From positions 1-36,767 of the forward strand of contig JANQHV010000031.1 of the NCBI GenBank assembly GCA_028282505.1: 36,767 nucleotides of DNA, read 5' to 3'. The notes beneath the pieces are model-generated. The model made no database searches, was not told where the DNA came from, and was given only the letters and a program-made list of their open reading frames with translations. How positions within the stretch are numbered: position 1 is the stretch's first letter; each line of letters starts with the position of its first letter. Positions 18,994-27,835 of the stretch are shown here, piece by piece. The stretch is from SAR324 cluster bacterium (GTDB lineage: Bacteria > SAR324 > NAC60-12). Both the position numbers and the translations under genes were made by a program.

Positions 18994-19353
18994 ATGAGCA
19001 ACGATTTACTTCAGCAGCGCATTCGTCAATTCCTGATCCACTCTTTTTTATATTATCAGTTAGGAGAATCCGTGATTTCTGATCAAGTCTATGACAAACT
19101 TTGTCAAGAACTAAAATCTTTATTAGAAACACATGTGGACAGTTCTGCACCTTATCCGGAATTAATCAAAGATTTGGGTGTTGAGGCATCTGGATTTTCT
19201 ATCAAAAAATACCCTCCTGCCATCATCAGTGCCGCCATGCATTTATTGTATCAGGAAAGCTATGCTACCCAGATCAGCTTTCCTGATTTTGTTGCCCGCC
19301 ACGGCTATCAGTTGGAAATGTATTCCACTCATTCGAAAGAAGAGGTACCCTGA
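18994..19353 (+). CDS. Small protein resembling the NAD-dependent DNA ligase Ia domain (stand-alone)
   Basis: FLYYQLGESVISDQVYDKLCQELKSL resembles LigA Ia (YY..d.p.ISD.eYD.L..EL); start at MSNDLLQQR. Confidence 0.5.
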   Translation: MSNDLLQQRIRQFLIHSFLYYQLGESVISDQVYDKLCQELKSLLETHVDSSAPYPELIKDLGVEASGFSIKKYPPAIISAAMHLLYQESYATQISFPDFVARHGYQLEMYSTHSKEEVP

Positions 19354-19458
19354 GGAAGAAGTGGATTTGACTTGAGATTTTTACTGAAAACCTTGCATAT
19401 ATTTCAATTTTTTGAAGAAAATTCTTATTCTTACTTTCACACATAACCAAGGCAAATT

Positions 19459-20313
19459 ATGAAAGTTGGTGTAATCGGTGGTAGTGGGCTGTATGACTTA
19501 CCAGGCCTGACCAATATCCAGGAAGAACAAATCTCTACTCCTTTTGGAGAGGCATCAGATATCTTTGTAAGTGGGACACTCCATGATACTGATGTCGTTT
19601 TTTTACCTCGTCATGGCAAAGGACACCGTTTACTACCGACAGAAATCCCATTTCGTGCCAACATCTGGGGAATGAAAAAGTTAGGAGTGACTCATCTCAT
19701 TTCGGTGAGTGCCGTTGGCAGCCTGAAAGAAGAAATTGCACCAGGACACATCGTATTTCCAGATCAATTCATTGATCGCACTCGACAACGAATTTCTACC
19801 TTCTTTGGCAATGGCATTGTGGCCCATGTTCAATTTGGAGATCCTGTCTGTTCTGATTTACTGGATACTGTTGCTCAAGCAGCTGAAGATGTCTCTGCTA
19901 CTTATCACAAAGGCGGAACGTACGTGTGTATGGAAGGACCCGCATTTTCCACACAAGCCGAATCCAATCTCTATCGTTCCTGGGGAGCATCTATCATCGG
20001 TATGACCAATATTCAGGAAGCCAAGCTTGCCCGAGAAGCAGAAATGTGTTTTGCCACCATTGCCTTAGCCACTGATTATGATTGTTGGCACGATGCAGAA
20101 GAAGAGGTCACGATTGACCAAATCCTGGAAGTCATGCGCAATAATATTGAAACATCAAAAAAAATTCTGGCGCGTACGATAGAGATTCTACCTGCAGAGC
20201 GTCCATGTTCTTGTGGCTCCGCCTTGCAAGATGGTATTATTACTCAACCTGATTTGATTCCAGCAAAAACTCGATCAGATTTAGACGTGATCATTGGCAA
20301 ATATCTCCCGTGA
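19459..20313 (+). CDS. mtnP: S-methyl-5'-thioadenosine phosphorylase
   Basis: IGGSGLYDL, LPRHGKGHRLLPTEIPFRANIWGMK, CMEGPAFSTQAES, GMTNIQEAKLAREAEMCFATIALATDYDCW. Confidence 0.93.
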   Translation: MKVGVIGGSGLYDLPGLTNIQEEQISTPFGEASDIFVSGTLHDTDVVFLPRHGKGHRLLPTEIPFRANIWGMKKLGVTHLISVSAVGSLKEEIAPGHIVFPDQFIDRTRQRISTFFGNGIVAHVQFGDPVCSDLLDTVAQAAEDVSATYHKGGTYVCMEGPAFSTQAESNLYRSWGASIIGMTNIQEAKLAREAEMCFATIALATDYDCWHDAEEEVTIDQILEVMRNNIETSKKILARTIEILPAERPCSCGSALQDGIITQPDLIPAKTRSDLDVIIGKYLP

Positions 20314-20363
20314 AAAGCAAGCAATGATGACTTTTCGACAGACTAAATGCAACCCATTTTCCC

Positions 20364-21332
20364 ATGAATGAATTAATGACTGAGGCAACTGAGCAAAATA
20401 GTGACGGACTCCAGCAGCTTGGGCAAAAATTAAGAGAAGTACGCGAGCAAAAACAATTATCGCTGGAAAACGTTGCAGAAACCACCCGTATCAATATAGA
20501 AATCTTGAAAAAAATTGAACAAGGCCAGTTAGAACAAGGCCCTGCTCCTGTATTTATGCGTGGTTTCATCAGAACCTACAGCACGCTGTTGGGGTTAGAC
20601 AACGAGATGTTGCAGGAAGAATTTGATAAAATCCCAGAGCTTCAAGAAAATTCCAATCTCCGTGAAGCCCCTGGCCTTCCACCGCAGTTGGATTCATCCT
20701 CCTGGCATAAAAAATTAACTCTCGTTGTCCTATCATTGCTGATTCTTGTGGCTGGCTATTTCACATTTGCCAACCTCGACCAGATGCATGGTTTATTCAA
20801 TGAAGCTTTCAACACGTCTGAGCCTCAACAAGAAAATATTGCCCAGCTTGAGCCAACTCCTGCTCCTGAAAAAAAGGAAGAAGTTCATGAACCATCGACT
20901 CCATCACCTGAAAAAGAATCGTCTCCTGTCGAACTCTCTCAAGAAACAACTGCTGAGCCTATGGTTTCTGCCAATACAGAGCCAGAGAAACCAGAGCCTC
21001 CCTCTACTCCAGAAGTCGTAATGGCCCCTCCGACAGTAGAACCTGTTTCTGACACAGAAAATACGGTTATCACAGAAAAACTGCAACTCTCTATCAAAGC
21101 CCTTGCTACTACCTGGTTGGATATCACGGTTGACAATGATAATCCTATTGAGATATCTCTCCAATCCGGCGAAGAATTTTCCTCTGAGGCAAACGAACAA
21201 TATGTTTTAACCATTGGCAACGCAAAAGGTGTTCAACTTTTCTTGAATGGGAAACTCCAAATTATTGATCAACAAAAAGACTTGCTCGAAAATTTGGTAC
21301 TTGACCAAACCTCTCTCACCAGTTCAGAATAG
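20364..21332 (+). CDS. rodZ: RodZ-like protein (HTH_25, TM helix, C-terminal DUF4115-like domain)
   Basis: GQKLREVREQKQLSLENVAETTRINIEILKKIEQG; FMRGFIRTYSTLLGLD; single TM; Pro/Glu linker; LSIKALATTWLDITVDND. Confidence 0.85.
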   Translation: MNELMTEATEQNSDGLQQLGQKLREVREQKQLSLENVAETTRINIEILKKIEQGQLEQGPAPVFMRGFIRTYSTLLGLDNEMLQEEFDKIPELQENSNLREAPGLPPQLDSSSWHKKLTLVVLSLLILVAGYFTFANLDQMHGLFNEAFNTSEPQQENIAQLEPTPAPEKKEEVHEPSTPSPEKESSPVELSQETTAEPMVSANTEPEKPEPPSTPEVVMAPPTVEPVSDTENTVITEKLQLSIKALATTWLDITVDNDNPIEISLQSGEEFSSEANEQYVLTIGNAKGVQLFLNGKLQIIDQQKDLLENLVLDQTSLTSSE

Positions 21333-21335
21333 CCC

Positions 21336-21605
21336 ATGACTATTTTATTCAGCATCTTCTTATTGATTATTACTATCATTGTCATTACTTATCCTCTTTA
21401 TTTTCAGAAAATAACAAAACACATTTCTGAAGAAACAACATCATCCAGTTTTAATGAGCAAGATGCCTTGTTATCTGCTTTAACCGACTTGGAGGAAGAA
21501 TTTCAATTAGGACGTTTGTCGGAAGCTGATTATCAGCATTTAAAATTACATTTCCAAAAACGCTATTTGCATGCAAAACAGATTGCAGAATCAGAAAACA
21601 CATGA
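21336..21605 (+). CDS. Small membrane-anchored protein (CcmH/CcmI-like short domain)
   Basis: N-terminal TM, then ALLSALTDLEEEFQLGRLSEADYQHLKLHFQKRYL. Confidence 0.55.
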   Translation: MTILFSIFLLIITIIVITYPLYFQKITKHISEETTSSSFNEQDALLSALTDLEEEFQLGRLSEADYQHLKLHFQKRYLHAKQIAESENT

Positions 21606-21759
21606 TGCTATCCCAGCAACTGATAGTCGTAGCATCATTGCCTTTAATTTTAAACCATTCTCTGACTAATAAACTAAAGAGGGAAGCCTAAAGCAATCCC
21701 CAAAACACTATGTTTTATAAGCTATCCAGGATATTCCATTTTTTCAAAAAATAGCCTTA

Positions 21760-21778
21760 GTGTCCATATAGGTGTCCA
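21760..21778 (+). repeat. Putative att site, left copy (GTGTCCATATAGGTGTCCA)
   Basis: Exact 19-bp match to 33262-33280; 12 bp beyond the integrase stop. Confidence 0.8.
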
Positions 21779-21790
21779 CCGTTCCTCGAA

Positions 21791-23008
21791 CTACCCCATT
21801 TTTGAACCAGAATTCCCATTTTGTTGATTGAGCATTTTTTTGACTTCTTCTGGGTCAAATCCTGCTGCAATGAGTCGATCTTCAATTTCTTGTGGATTGG
21901 ACTTTTCTTCACCTTTCCATTTCATACCTGCCACATCCTCTTCATCTACCAGATTGTACCGGAAAAACATGCTCATGGTTTTGTGACCAGATGCTTTCAT
22001 GATCGTGCTGTAATCATTACCCGCTTTGCGTAAATTGGTGATAGCGCAATGACGAAAATCATGGAAGACAAAATCTTTGATTCCTGCCTTCTTTTTTGCC
22101 GTAGTAAAGGCGTCTGTAAAACTGTTAAATGGTTTACCGTTTTTCAAAAAGACCCTCCCACCTTTGAAGCGACTGGGAAGATGCAACAAAGTTTCTCTGA
22201 CTCTAGGGTGCAGTGGAATAGCACGGCCCGATTTTTTGCCCTTGGTGCGCTTTGCTGCCAGGCGTATGAATCCAGGATTACCTTTCAAGTCAACCTCTGA
22301 CCACACAAGCTTGATAATTTCATCTTTTCGCATGGGTTCATAAAAGGCAGTTATCAATACGGGTTTAAGGTGGATTGGAGAGCAATCAAGCAAGCATTCA
22401 AATTCCACGTCACTCAATACCCTTTCCCGGACATTGTCTTCCTTTAGCATGGCAATTTTTGCTACAGGATTACTTTCGATTTTTCCATAGAAGAGGGCGC
22501 GGTTCAACAAGTGTTTGAGTGCAGCAACCTCCCTATTAATGGTTGCAGGTGTGGTGAGTTGGTTTTTGCGTCTGGCTGATGGTTCCTGACTACGCAGGGA
22601 GCGGTATTCATTCACACATTCGATATCAATTTGACTGACGGTACGATTGCTCCCTAAAATTCGGAGGATGTTGGATAATTGGGCTTTCTTGCCTTGATAG
22701 GAATCCAGTTCCTTGACTTCAGGTAATTCAAGATACCATTCTTTCAATTGCCCAAGAGTGACCTTCACATTTTTATTTTTATCAATTTCTCTTTCTTCAA
22801 CGATGTTGGTCTGCACTTTCCGTAATCGATTTTCAGCAGCTACTTTGCTTGGTCCAATGCGCTCACGCTTTCTCTTACCATTCACACGGTAATCAATCCA
22901 GTAGGTTTTGTGTGGGACCTTGATGATATTATATCCGCACTTCGAACACAGTTTATTCTTGGTACTGTTGCGTGTGTTACACTTGGGGCATTCTGATAGC
23001 AGGGCCAT
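21791..23008 (-). CDS. Tyrosine recombinase/integrase with N-terminal zinc-ribbon
   Basis: CPKCNTRNSTKNKLCSKCG; catalytic residues in YEPMRKDEI, HDFRHCAI, SGHKTMSMFFRY. Confidence 0.93.
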   Translation of the reverse strand: MALLSECPKCNTRNSTKNKLCSKCGYNIIKVPHKTYWIDYRVNGKRKRERIGPSKVAAENRLRKVQTNIVEEREIDKNKNVKVTLGQLKEWYLELPEVKELDSYQGKKAQLSNILRILGSNRTVSQIDIECVNEYRSLRSQEPSARRKNQLTTPATINREVAALKHLLNRALFYGKIESNPVAKIAMLKEDNVRERVLSDVEFECLLDCSPIHLKPVLITAFYEPMRKDEIIKLVWSEVDLKGNPGFIRLAAKRTKGKKSGRAIPLHPRVRETLLHLPSRFKGGRVFLKNGKPFNSFTDAFTTAKKKAGIKDFVFHDFRHCAITNLRKAGNDYSTIMKASGHKTMSMFFRYNLVDEEDVAGMKWKGEEKSNPQEIEDRLIAAGFDPEEVKKMLNQQNGNSGSKMG

Positions 23009-23067
23009 TATTCCTCCTTTGCGCTGTTGCGGATGTTACACTTGGGGCATTCTGATAGTAAAACCAT
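23008..23067 (-). CDS. 19-aa leader ORF duplicating the integrase N-terminus
   Basis: Reverse strand MVLLSECPKCNIRNSAKEE*, with TAATG overlap into the integrase start; integrase begins MALLSECPKCNTRNSTK. Confidence 0.5.
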   Translation of the reverse strand: MVLLSECPKCNIRNSAKEE

Positions 23068-23069
23068 AG

Positions 23070-23792
23070 CTAACTCCAGACATCAAATATTTTTTGGATT
23101 TGATTTTGTGCGTCATTCAATATTCCTTGAATTGATTCTTTGTGACCTGAGCTACTGTCTAGCTCACTACTTTGAAAAATATATTTATGATAAAGATTAG
23201 CTATTAATACCTGGAAATCTTTTTCATGTGGCCCTTTCGTAAACTGGTGTTTTCGCCTAAACTCTCTCAAAATAAATTCTTCAAAAATTTCCTTGTGATG
23301 GGTTTCAATGGATTCCTTGTTTCTGAATAAAAGTACTTTATCCTTTTCCTCATCTGTGAGTTTTTCAGGCTCATCAGTAGCCTTCTTTATCAAGTCATAA
23401 GTTATTCCTTCATTCTCTCTAAAAATGTTTCTTCGATCAAGAACCAGTTTGTACAAACTGGTTAAGAATCCATCCTCAAGAAAGCGGTTTTGTTCATCTG
23501 TGAATAAGTTATGAAAGCCTTCTATGACGGCTTGCTCTAGTTGAGATAATTTCTTTGTTGTGATCTTTTTTGGATCTTTCCCTTCAAGTATCCATTCCGA
23601 ATTGTACCCATACGTAGCCTCAAATGCTAAAGCAAGCGCCTTGGTGATTTTGCCCGTTCCTTTAAATACTGCTGAAATTCCACCTGAAGACATATCCAGA
23701 TCATCACCAATTGACTTCTGAGACAACCCTAATTCACTCTGTAATTGTCGAAGTCTTGCTCTTACTTCAGAATAATCCATGTATTTCTCCAT
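23070..23792 (-). CDS. Phage repressor-like XRE/CI-type HTH protein
   Basis: VRARLRQLQSELGLSQKSIGDDLDMSSGGISAVFKGTGKITKALALAFEATYGYNSEWILEG. Confidence 0.8.
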   Translation of the reverse strand: MEKYMDYSEVRARLRQLQSELGLSQKSIGDDLDMSSGGISAVFKGTGKITKALALAFEATYGYNSEWILEGKDPKKITTKKLSQLEQAVIEGFHNLFTDEQNRFLEDGFLTSLYKLVLDRRNIFRENEGITYDLIKKATDEPEKLTDEEKDKVLLFRNKESIETHHKEIFEEFILREFRRKHQFTKGPHEKDFQVLIANLYHKYIFQSSELDSSSGHKESIQGILNDAQNQIQKIFDVWS

Positions 23793-23913
23793 TTTATCGA
23801 TAAATGAAATTTTTATTGACTATATTCGATAATCGAGTTAGTTTTTAATTTCGATTAAAAAACTAAATTAAAATATTACTCATTTATCGAACTATCAAGA
23901 GAAAAGGAATTTT
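23793..23913. promoter_or_regulatory. Divergent promoter/operator region between repressor and Cro-like gene
   Basis: CATTTATCGA present in opposite orientations near both gene starts (tttatcgataaatg; catttatcgaac), plus ATTCGATAATCGA between; very AT-rich. Confidence 0.6.
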
Positions 23914-24156
23914 ATGAAAAAAGTTAGAGAACGATGTGATGTTATTCATGACTATATTTTGGGAGAATTGAAAAAACGTGGAATGACATTGAAGGATGTG
24001 GCTAAAGCTACTGGAAAGGGCCAAACGACCGTGCGTTCATGTACCTTTGGAATTACAGAAACCAAGGAAATTAGAGACTATATTATCGGTGTTATTGGGG
24101 AAGATCCTTGGTTGAAATTCCCTCCTGTTGAATATCCTTACCCCACGGGTTGCTAA
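23914..24156 (+). CDS. Small Cro/Ner-like DNA-binding protein
   Basis: DYILGELKKRGMTLKDVAKATGKGQTTVRSCTFG; position divergent from repressor. Confidence 0.55.
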   Translation: MKKVRERCDVIHDYILGELKKRGMTLKDVAKATGKGQTTVRSCTFGITETKEIRDYIIGVIGEDPWLKFPPVEYPYPTGC

Positions 24157-24184
24157 TTCGACTAATGAAACTCAAGGAGGAAGA

Positions 24185-24355
24185 ATGATTAAGGAAAAAT
24201 TTTATACGGTTGATGAATTCGTTAAAATGGTACCCGTCAAAACCCCAACCGTCCGGGCCTGGATTCATCAGGGGAAATTGCCGGTTGTGCGGTTTGGGAG
24301 GAAGGTTTTCATTAAACAGTCAGTGGTTGAAAAAATTTTAGATGAGGGATTGTAA
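24185..24355 (+). CDS. AlpA/MerR-like helix-turn-helix protein (excisionase/regulator type)
   Basis: MIKEKFYTVDEFVKMVPVKTPTVRAWIHQGKLPVVRFGRKVFIKQSVVEKIL; AAGGAGGA RBS. Confidence 0.75.
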   Translation: MIKEKFYTVDEFVKMVPVKTPTVRAWIHQGKLPVVRFGRKVFIKQSVVEKILDEGL

Positions 24356-24361
24356 GTTGAT

Positions 24362-25702
24362 ATGGAACGATCAAAAAAAACACAAATAACAGTCAACCCT
24401 GAAGTTTTGGAACAGGTTGTGGAGCAGGAAGCTTCTACCATTAATACCGATCCAGAGCCATTTGACCAAGTGGGCTGGCCCACGCTTGATGGAAAAGCTT
24501 TGAATGGTTTTGCTGGTAGGTTTGTTGATTTCGCAAAACAGAATAATGAGGGAGACCCCGCCGCTATTTTATTCACATTCCTGGTTCGTTTCAGCATTGA
24601 GGTTGGCAGGTCTCCACACCTCATGGTTGGAGATGCTACCCATCATACGAATGAATATGTTGTCATTGTCGGGAATTCGTCAAAGGCCCGTAAAGGCACA
24701 TCGGCCAAACCTGTTGAACGTCTGTTTGAGAATCTTGAAAATATAGCACGCCTTTCTCCAGGGCCATTATCCAGTGGAGAAGGGTTGATTTATGCCGTTC
24801 GTGATGAAATTCAATCATGGGTGGTTGACCGGAAAAATGGGGATGGTGAATGGAAAACGACCGATCCAGGTATTGACGATAAAAGACTGTTCGTGATGTC
24901 TGAAGAATTTGGCTCTGTGTTGGATGCGGCAAGGCGCGAGGGTAATTCAATTTCTGCCATCATACGCACCCTGTATGATACTGGAAACGTTGATCCACTA
25001 ACCAAAAGCTCTAAGATCAAAACGACCGGTACCCACTTTGGGTATGCGGCCCATATTACCCAACATGAACTGCACCAAAAATTGAGCGAAAGCGACTCGT
25101 TGAACGGCTTTGGTAACCGTAACCTTTGGGTATGTGCCAGGCGCTCGCAAATTTTACCAATGCCTAAGCCAATGAGCTCCAGACAATTAGAAAGGTTTCA
25201 AGGTGAATTGAAAAATATCCTTGCTTTTGCCAAAGATGTTGAGGGGATGGAGTGGAGTTCAGATGCGCGTGAATTATGGTGGGAAAAATATGAGGGTTTG
25301 ACCAAAGAGATTGATGGTCTATACGGCACCCTCATCGCACGTTCAGAGGCTCATGCCGTCAGATTGGCAATGATTTATGCCCTGCTGGATAAATCGAAAA
25401 TGATTACAAAACCTCACTTAGAAGCGGCTTTAGCAGCCATTCAATATTCAAATGATAGTGCCAAATTTATCTTTGATGAGCATGAAAACGATCCTATTTC
25501 AGAAAAAATCATGAATGCTCTGCAAAGTAACAAGGACGGGTTAACCGCAACTCAAATTTCAGAAGTGTTCGGTAGGAATTTGGAAAGCAAAGTGATCCAA
25601 TCCCATATCAAAAAATTGATTTCTTCTGGTAAAATCGATGCAGAGAAAAAACGAGGGGCATATCAAAGGAAGCCTACTACTTATTATAAGATACGAATTT
25701 AA
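24362..25702 (+). CDS. DUF3987-type replication/helicase-like protein
   Basis: VVIVGNSSKARKGTSAKPVERLFE degenerate P-loop; LSSGEGLIYAVRD; RLFVMSEEFGSVLDAARREGNSISAIIRTLYD; GFGNRNLWVCARRS. Confidence 0.75.
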   Translation: MERSKKTQITVNPEVLEQVVEQEASTINTDPEPFDQVGWPTLDGKALNGFAGRFVDFAKQNNEGDPAAILFTFLVRFSIEVGRSPHLMVGDATHHTNEYVVIVGNSSKARKGTSAKPVERLFENLENIARLSPGPLSSGEGLIYAVRDEIQSWVVDRKNGDGEWKTTDPGIDDKRLFVMSEEFGSVLDAARREGNSISAIIRTLYDTGNVDPLTKSSKIKTTGTHFGYAAHITQHELHQKLSESDSLNGFGNRNLWVCARRSQILPMPKPMSSRQLERFQGELKNILAFAKDVEGMEWSSDARELWWEKYEGLTKEIDGLYGTLIARSEAHAVRLAMIYALLDKSKMITKPHLEAALAAIQYSNDSAKFIFDEHENDPISEKIMNALQSNKDGLTATQISEVFGRNLESKVIQSHIKKLISSGKIDAEKKRGAYQRKPTTYYKIRI

Positions 25703-26078
25703 CGAATTTGACGAGTTTAATAATTTTAATGATTTATATCAATGATTTATATCAATGATTTATATCAATAAAAAGCTCGTAATAAGCTTCGAAATTAATA
25801 CGAATTTAATATGATTTACTAACTTGGGTAAATAAAATTCGTGATAATTCGTAACGGGAAGCGAATTTAATAAAGGCATCCAGCACAGTAAAATCAGGGG
25901 ATGAAGCTTTAATTTCGTATAATTCGTTAAATTCGTAAGGAAATAAAAATACACATTTAAGAACCAAAATAATAAATTCGTATTAAATGCGTTTCAAATT
26001 ACGAATTTAATAAAGGCATCAATCCCAGTAAAATCAAGGGATAAAGCTTTAGTTTCGTATAATTCGTTAAATTCGTAA
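25693..26078. repeat. Origin-like repeat region: 9-mers, three perfect 13-mers, two 77-bp direct repeats
   Basis: ACGAATTTA/ACGAATTTG/ACGAGTTTA at 25693-25719; AATGATTTATATC x3 at 25728-25766; 77-bp copies at 25862-25938 and 26002-26078 ending TTTCGTATAATTCGTTAAATTCGTAA. Confidence 0.85.
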
Positions 26079-26091
26079 AAACATAAAAAAT

Positions 26092-27302
26092 ATGCTTTTA
26101 AACTTACTGGCACAAGATAACATCATTCCAAAACAGGCAACCGCTAATGAATACCATTCATCATGCCCTGGTTGTGGAGGGAAAGATAGATTTTGTGTTT
26201 TCTTGGATTCGGGCCGTTATTGGTGTAGGCAATGTGGAAAACAAGGGGATACCATTCAATACCTCAGAAACTTTAGAGGAATGTCATTCCAGGAGGCCGC
26301 CAATGTTGCAGGAAAAGAAGTTTCTTGCCCCCCCAATCAACTCTATATAAGCCAAAAAAAACTGAGTGGGTGCCAAAGGAGTGCTCTATCTTACCAAACC
26401 AGTGGATGGAGAATGCAGGAATGTTGGTTGACTGGGCGAAGAAAAACCTTTGGAACAATCCCGAATGGTTGACCTGGTTAAAAGAGAAAAAAGGGCTGTC
26501 TGAGGAAACAATTCAAAGAAACGAGCTTGGTTATATCCCTCAAAACATTTGGCGAGATAGGACGGAATGGGGCATGGGTAATGGAAAAAAACTATGGTTT
26601 CCCCAAAGCTTGGTTCTTCCTTATCGAAACAATGGACGGGTTGTCCGGGTTCGTTTTCGCCGGCCCTCTGGTGAACCTCGTTATGTCCCCCTGTCAGGGT
26701 CATGCATGGCACCTGGGATTTATGGAACCAATCGAGACACGTTGATCATTGTTGAAAGTGATCTGGATGCCATGCTGTTAGAGCAGGAGGGGAGGGACCT
26801 TATTTCATCCATCAGCATGGGTAATGCTACAAACAGACCGGATGAGGAAACAGCAAAGGTTATCAAGGCAGCAAAGCGCGTGTTTATCTCATTGGATTCT
26901 GATAGCGCAGGAATCAAGGAGTCCTGGCAGTGGTGGCTTGATAAATTCCGCAATTCTCTGAGAGTCCCAATAGTGGGAGGCAAAGATCCTTCTGAAGCTT
27001 GGGGAAATGGGCTCGATCTGAATGAATGGATTCACGCGGGCCTGGGATTGTTTGAACCTGCCCCTGTCAAATCTTTAACGGAGAAACAAGAATCCGTGCC
27101 CACTCAAACAAACCATCATGATCTATCAATTGAATTGAGAGGATTCTTTCAACGATCCATCATAGATGGATCTGGATTGCATGAGTGTAAATCCAAAGAA
27201 CAGGCGGAGGAGTATTTACAGATAATCGACCCAGTCCTTCCCAAAGACATGGGAGTGTGTATTGTTCGAGATAAAGAAATAAACATCTATTCTTGGGAAT
27301 AG
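26092..27302 (+). CDS. CHC2 zinc finger-Toprim primase, split into two frames at a C7 run (26327-26334 region)
   Basis: Frame 1: CPGCGGKDRF..YWCRQCGKQGDTIQYLRNFRGMSFQEAA (26092-26472); next frame: Toprim IIVESDLDAMLL..VFISLDSDSAGIKES (26325-27302); homology switches frame at ttgCCCCCCCaatc. Confidence 0.8.
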
Positions 27303-27322
27303 AGGTAAACTAAAAAGGAAAT

Positions 27323-27754
27323 ATGAGTACCATTGAAGCTTTACATGAAAGGAACTCTTCATTATCTGCCAGACCAATCATAGAAATCAAAACCTACATC
27401 CACGCGCCAGAGGTAATGTTTTTTGATTTCCCTGATGAGTTGGAACAACAATTACGATCCAACGGTTACAACCCGTACCATGATCAACGTTTTGGGTTGA
27501 AAGCCCTGGTGATTCGGCCCACCACAAAAATAAACTGGATCCACACCGAGTGGCAAGGATTCCAGTTTGTCCAATTCAATCCAGAGCTTGGGGTGGAGGA
27601 TCGCCACAGGTTTATGTGTCCCCATTGCCCAGGCTCTCCCGTGACAGAGTCTAATGGAAATTTCTGCATGACATGTTTCAGATATTATGGGGAATTGAGC
27701 CCTGGAGATCAGCCTCAAGATGAGGATGGCTGGTTGGATAGTAATTTGTTTTGA
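27323..27754 (+). CDS. Hypothetical zinc-ribbon protein following the primase
   Basis: CPHC...CMTC four-cysteine motif in the C-terminal half; directly downstream of the primase. Confidence 0.55.
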   Translation: MSTIEALHERNSSLSARPIIEIKTYIHAPEVMFFDFPDELEQQLRSNGYNPYHDQRFGLKALVIRPTTKINWIHTEWQGFQFVQFNPELGVEDRHRFMCPHCPGSPVTESNGNFCMTCFRYYGELSPGDQPQDEDGWLDSNLF

Positions 27755-27835
27755 ATCTCTCGTTTAAACACCCATCTGTGTACAATAATTCCACCGGAAC
27801 TGATGCCAGTGGTTTAATCAAAATTGAAAGTAACT

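Noticed and set aside
21606-21680. Possible tmRNA or tRNA as the integration target left of the element
   Set aside because: Only an 8-bp TGATGCTA...TAGCATCA hairpin (likely terminator); no tRNA-like cloverleaf found, so integration appears intergenic.
25693-26085. Possible CRISPR array
   Set aside because: Repeats are 9-, 13- and 77-bp units with related AT-rich sequence, no regular unique spacers and no cas genes; fits an origin better.
26340-26472. C-terminal part of the 126-aa zinc-finger ORF (LYISQKKLSGCQRSALSYQTSG...) as real protein domain
   Set aside because: It is the out-of-frame reading of the conserved primase sequence past the C7 run; it could exist only as a short tail of an unshifted product.
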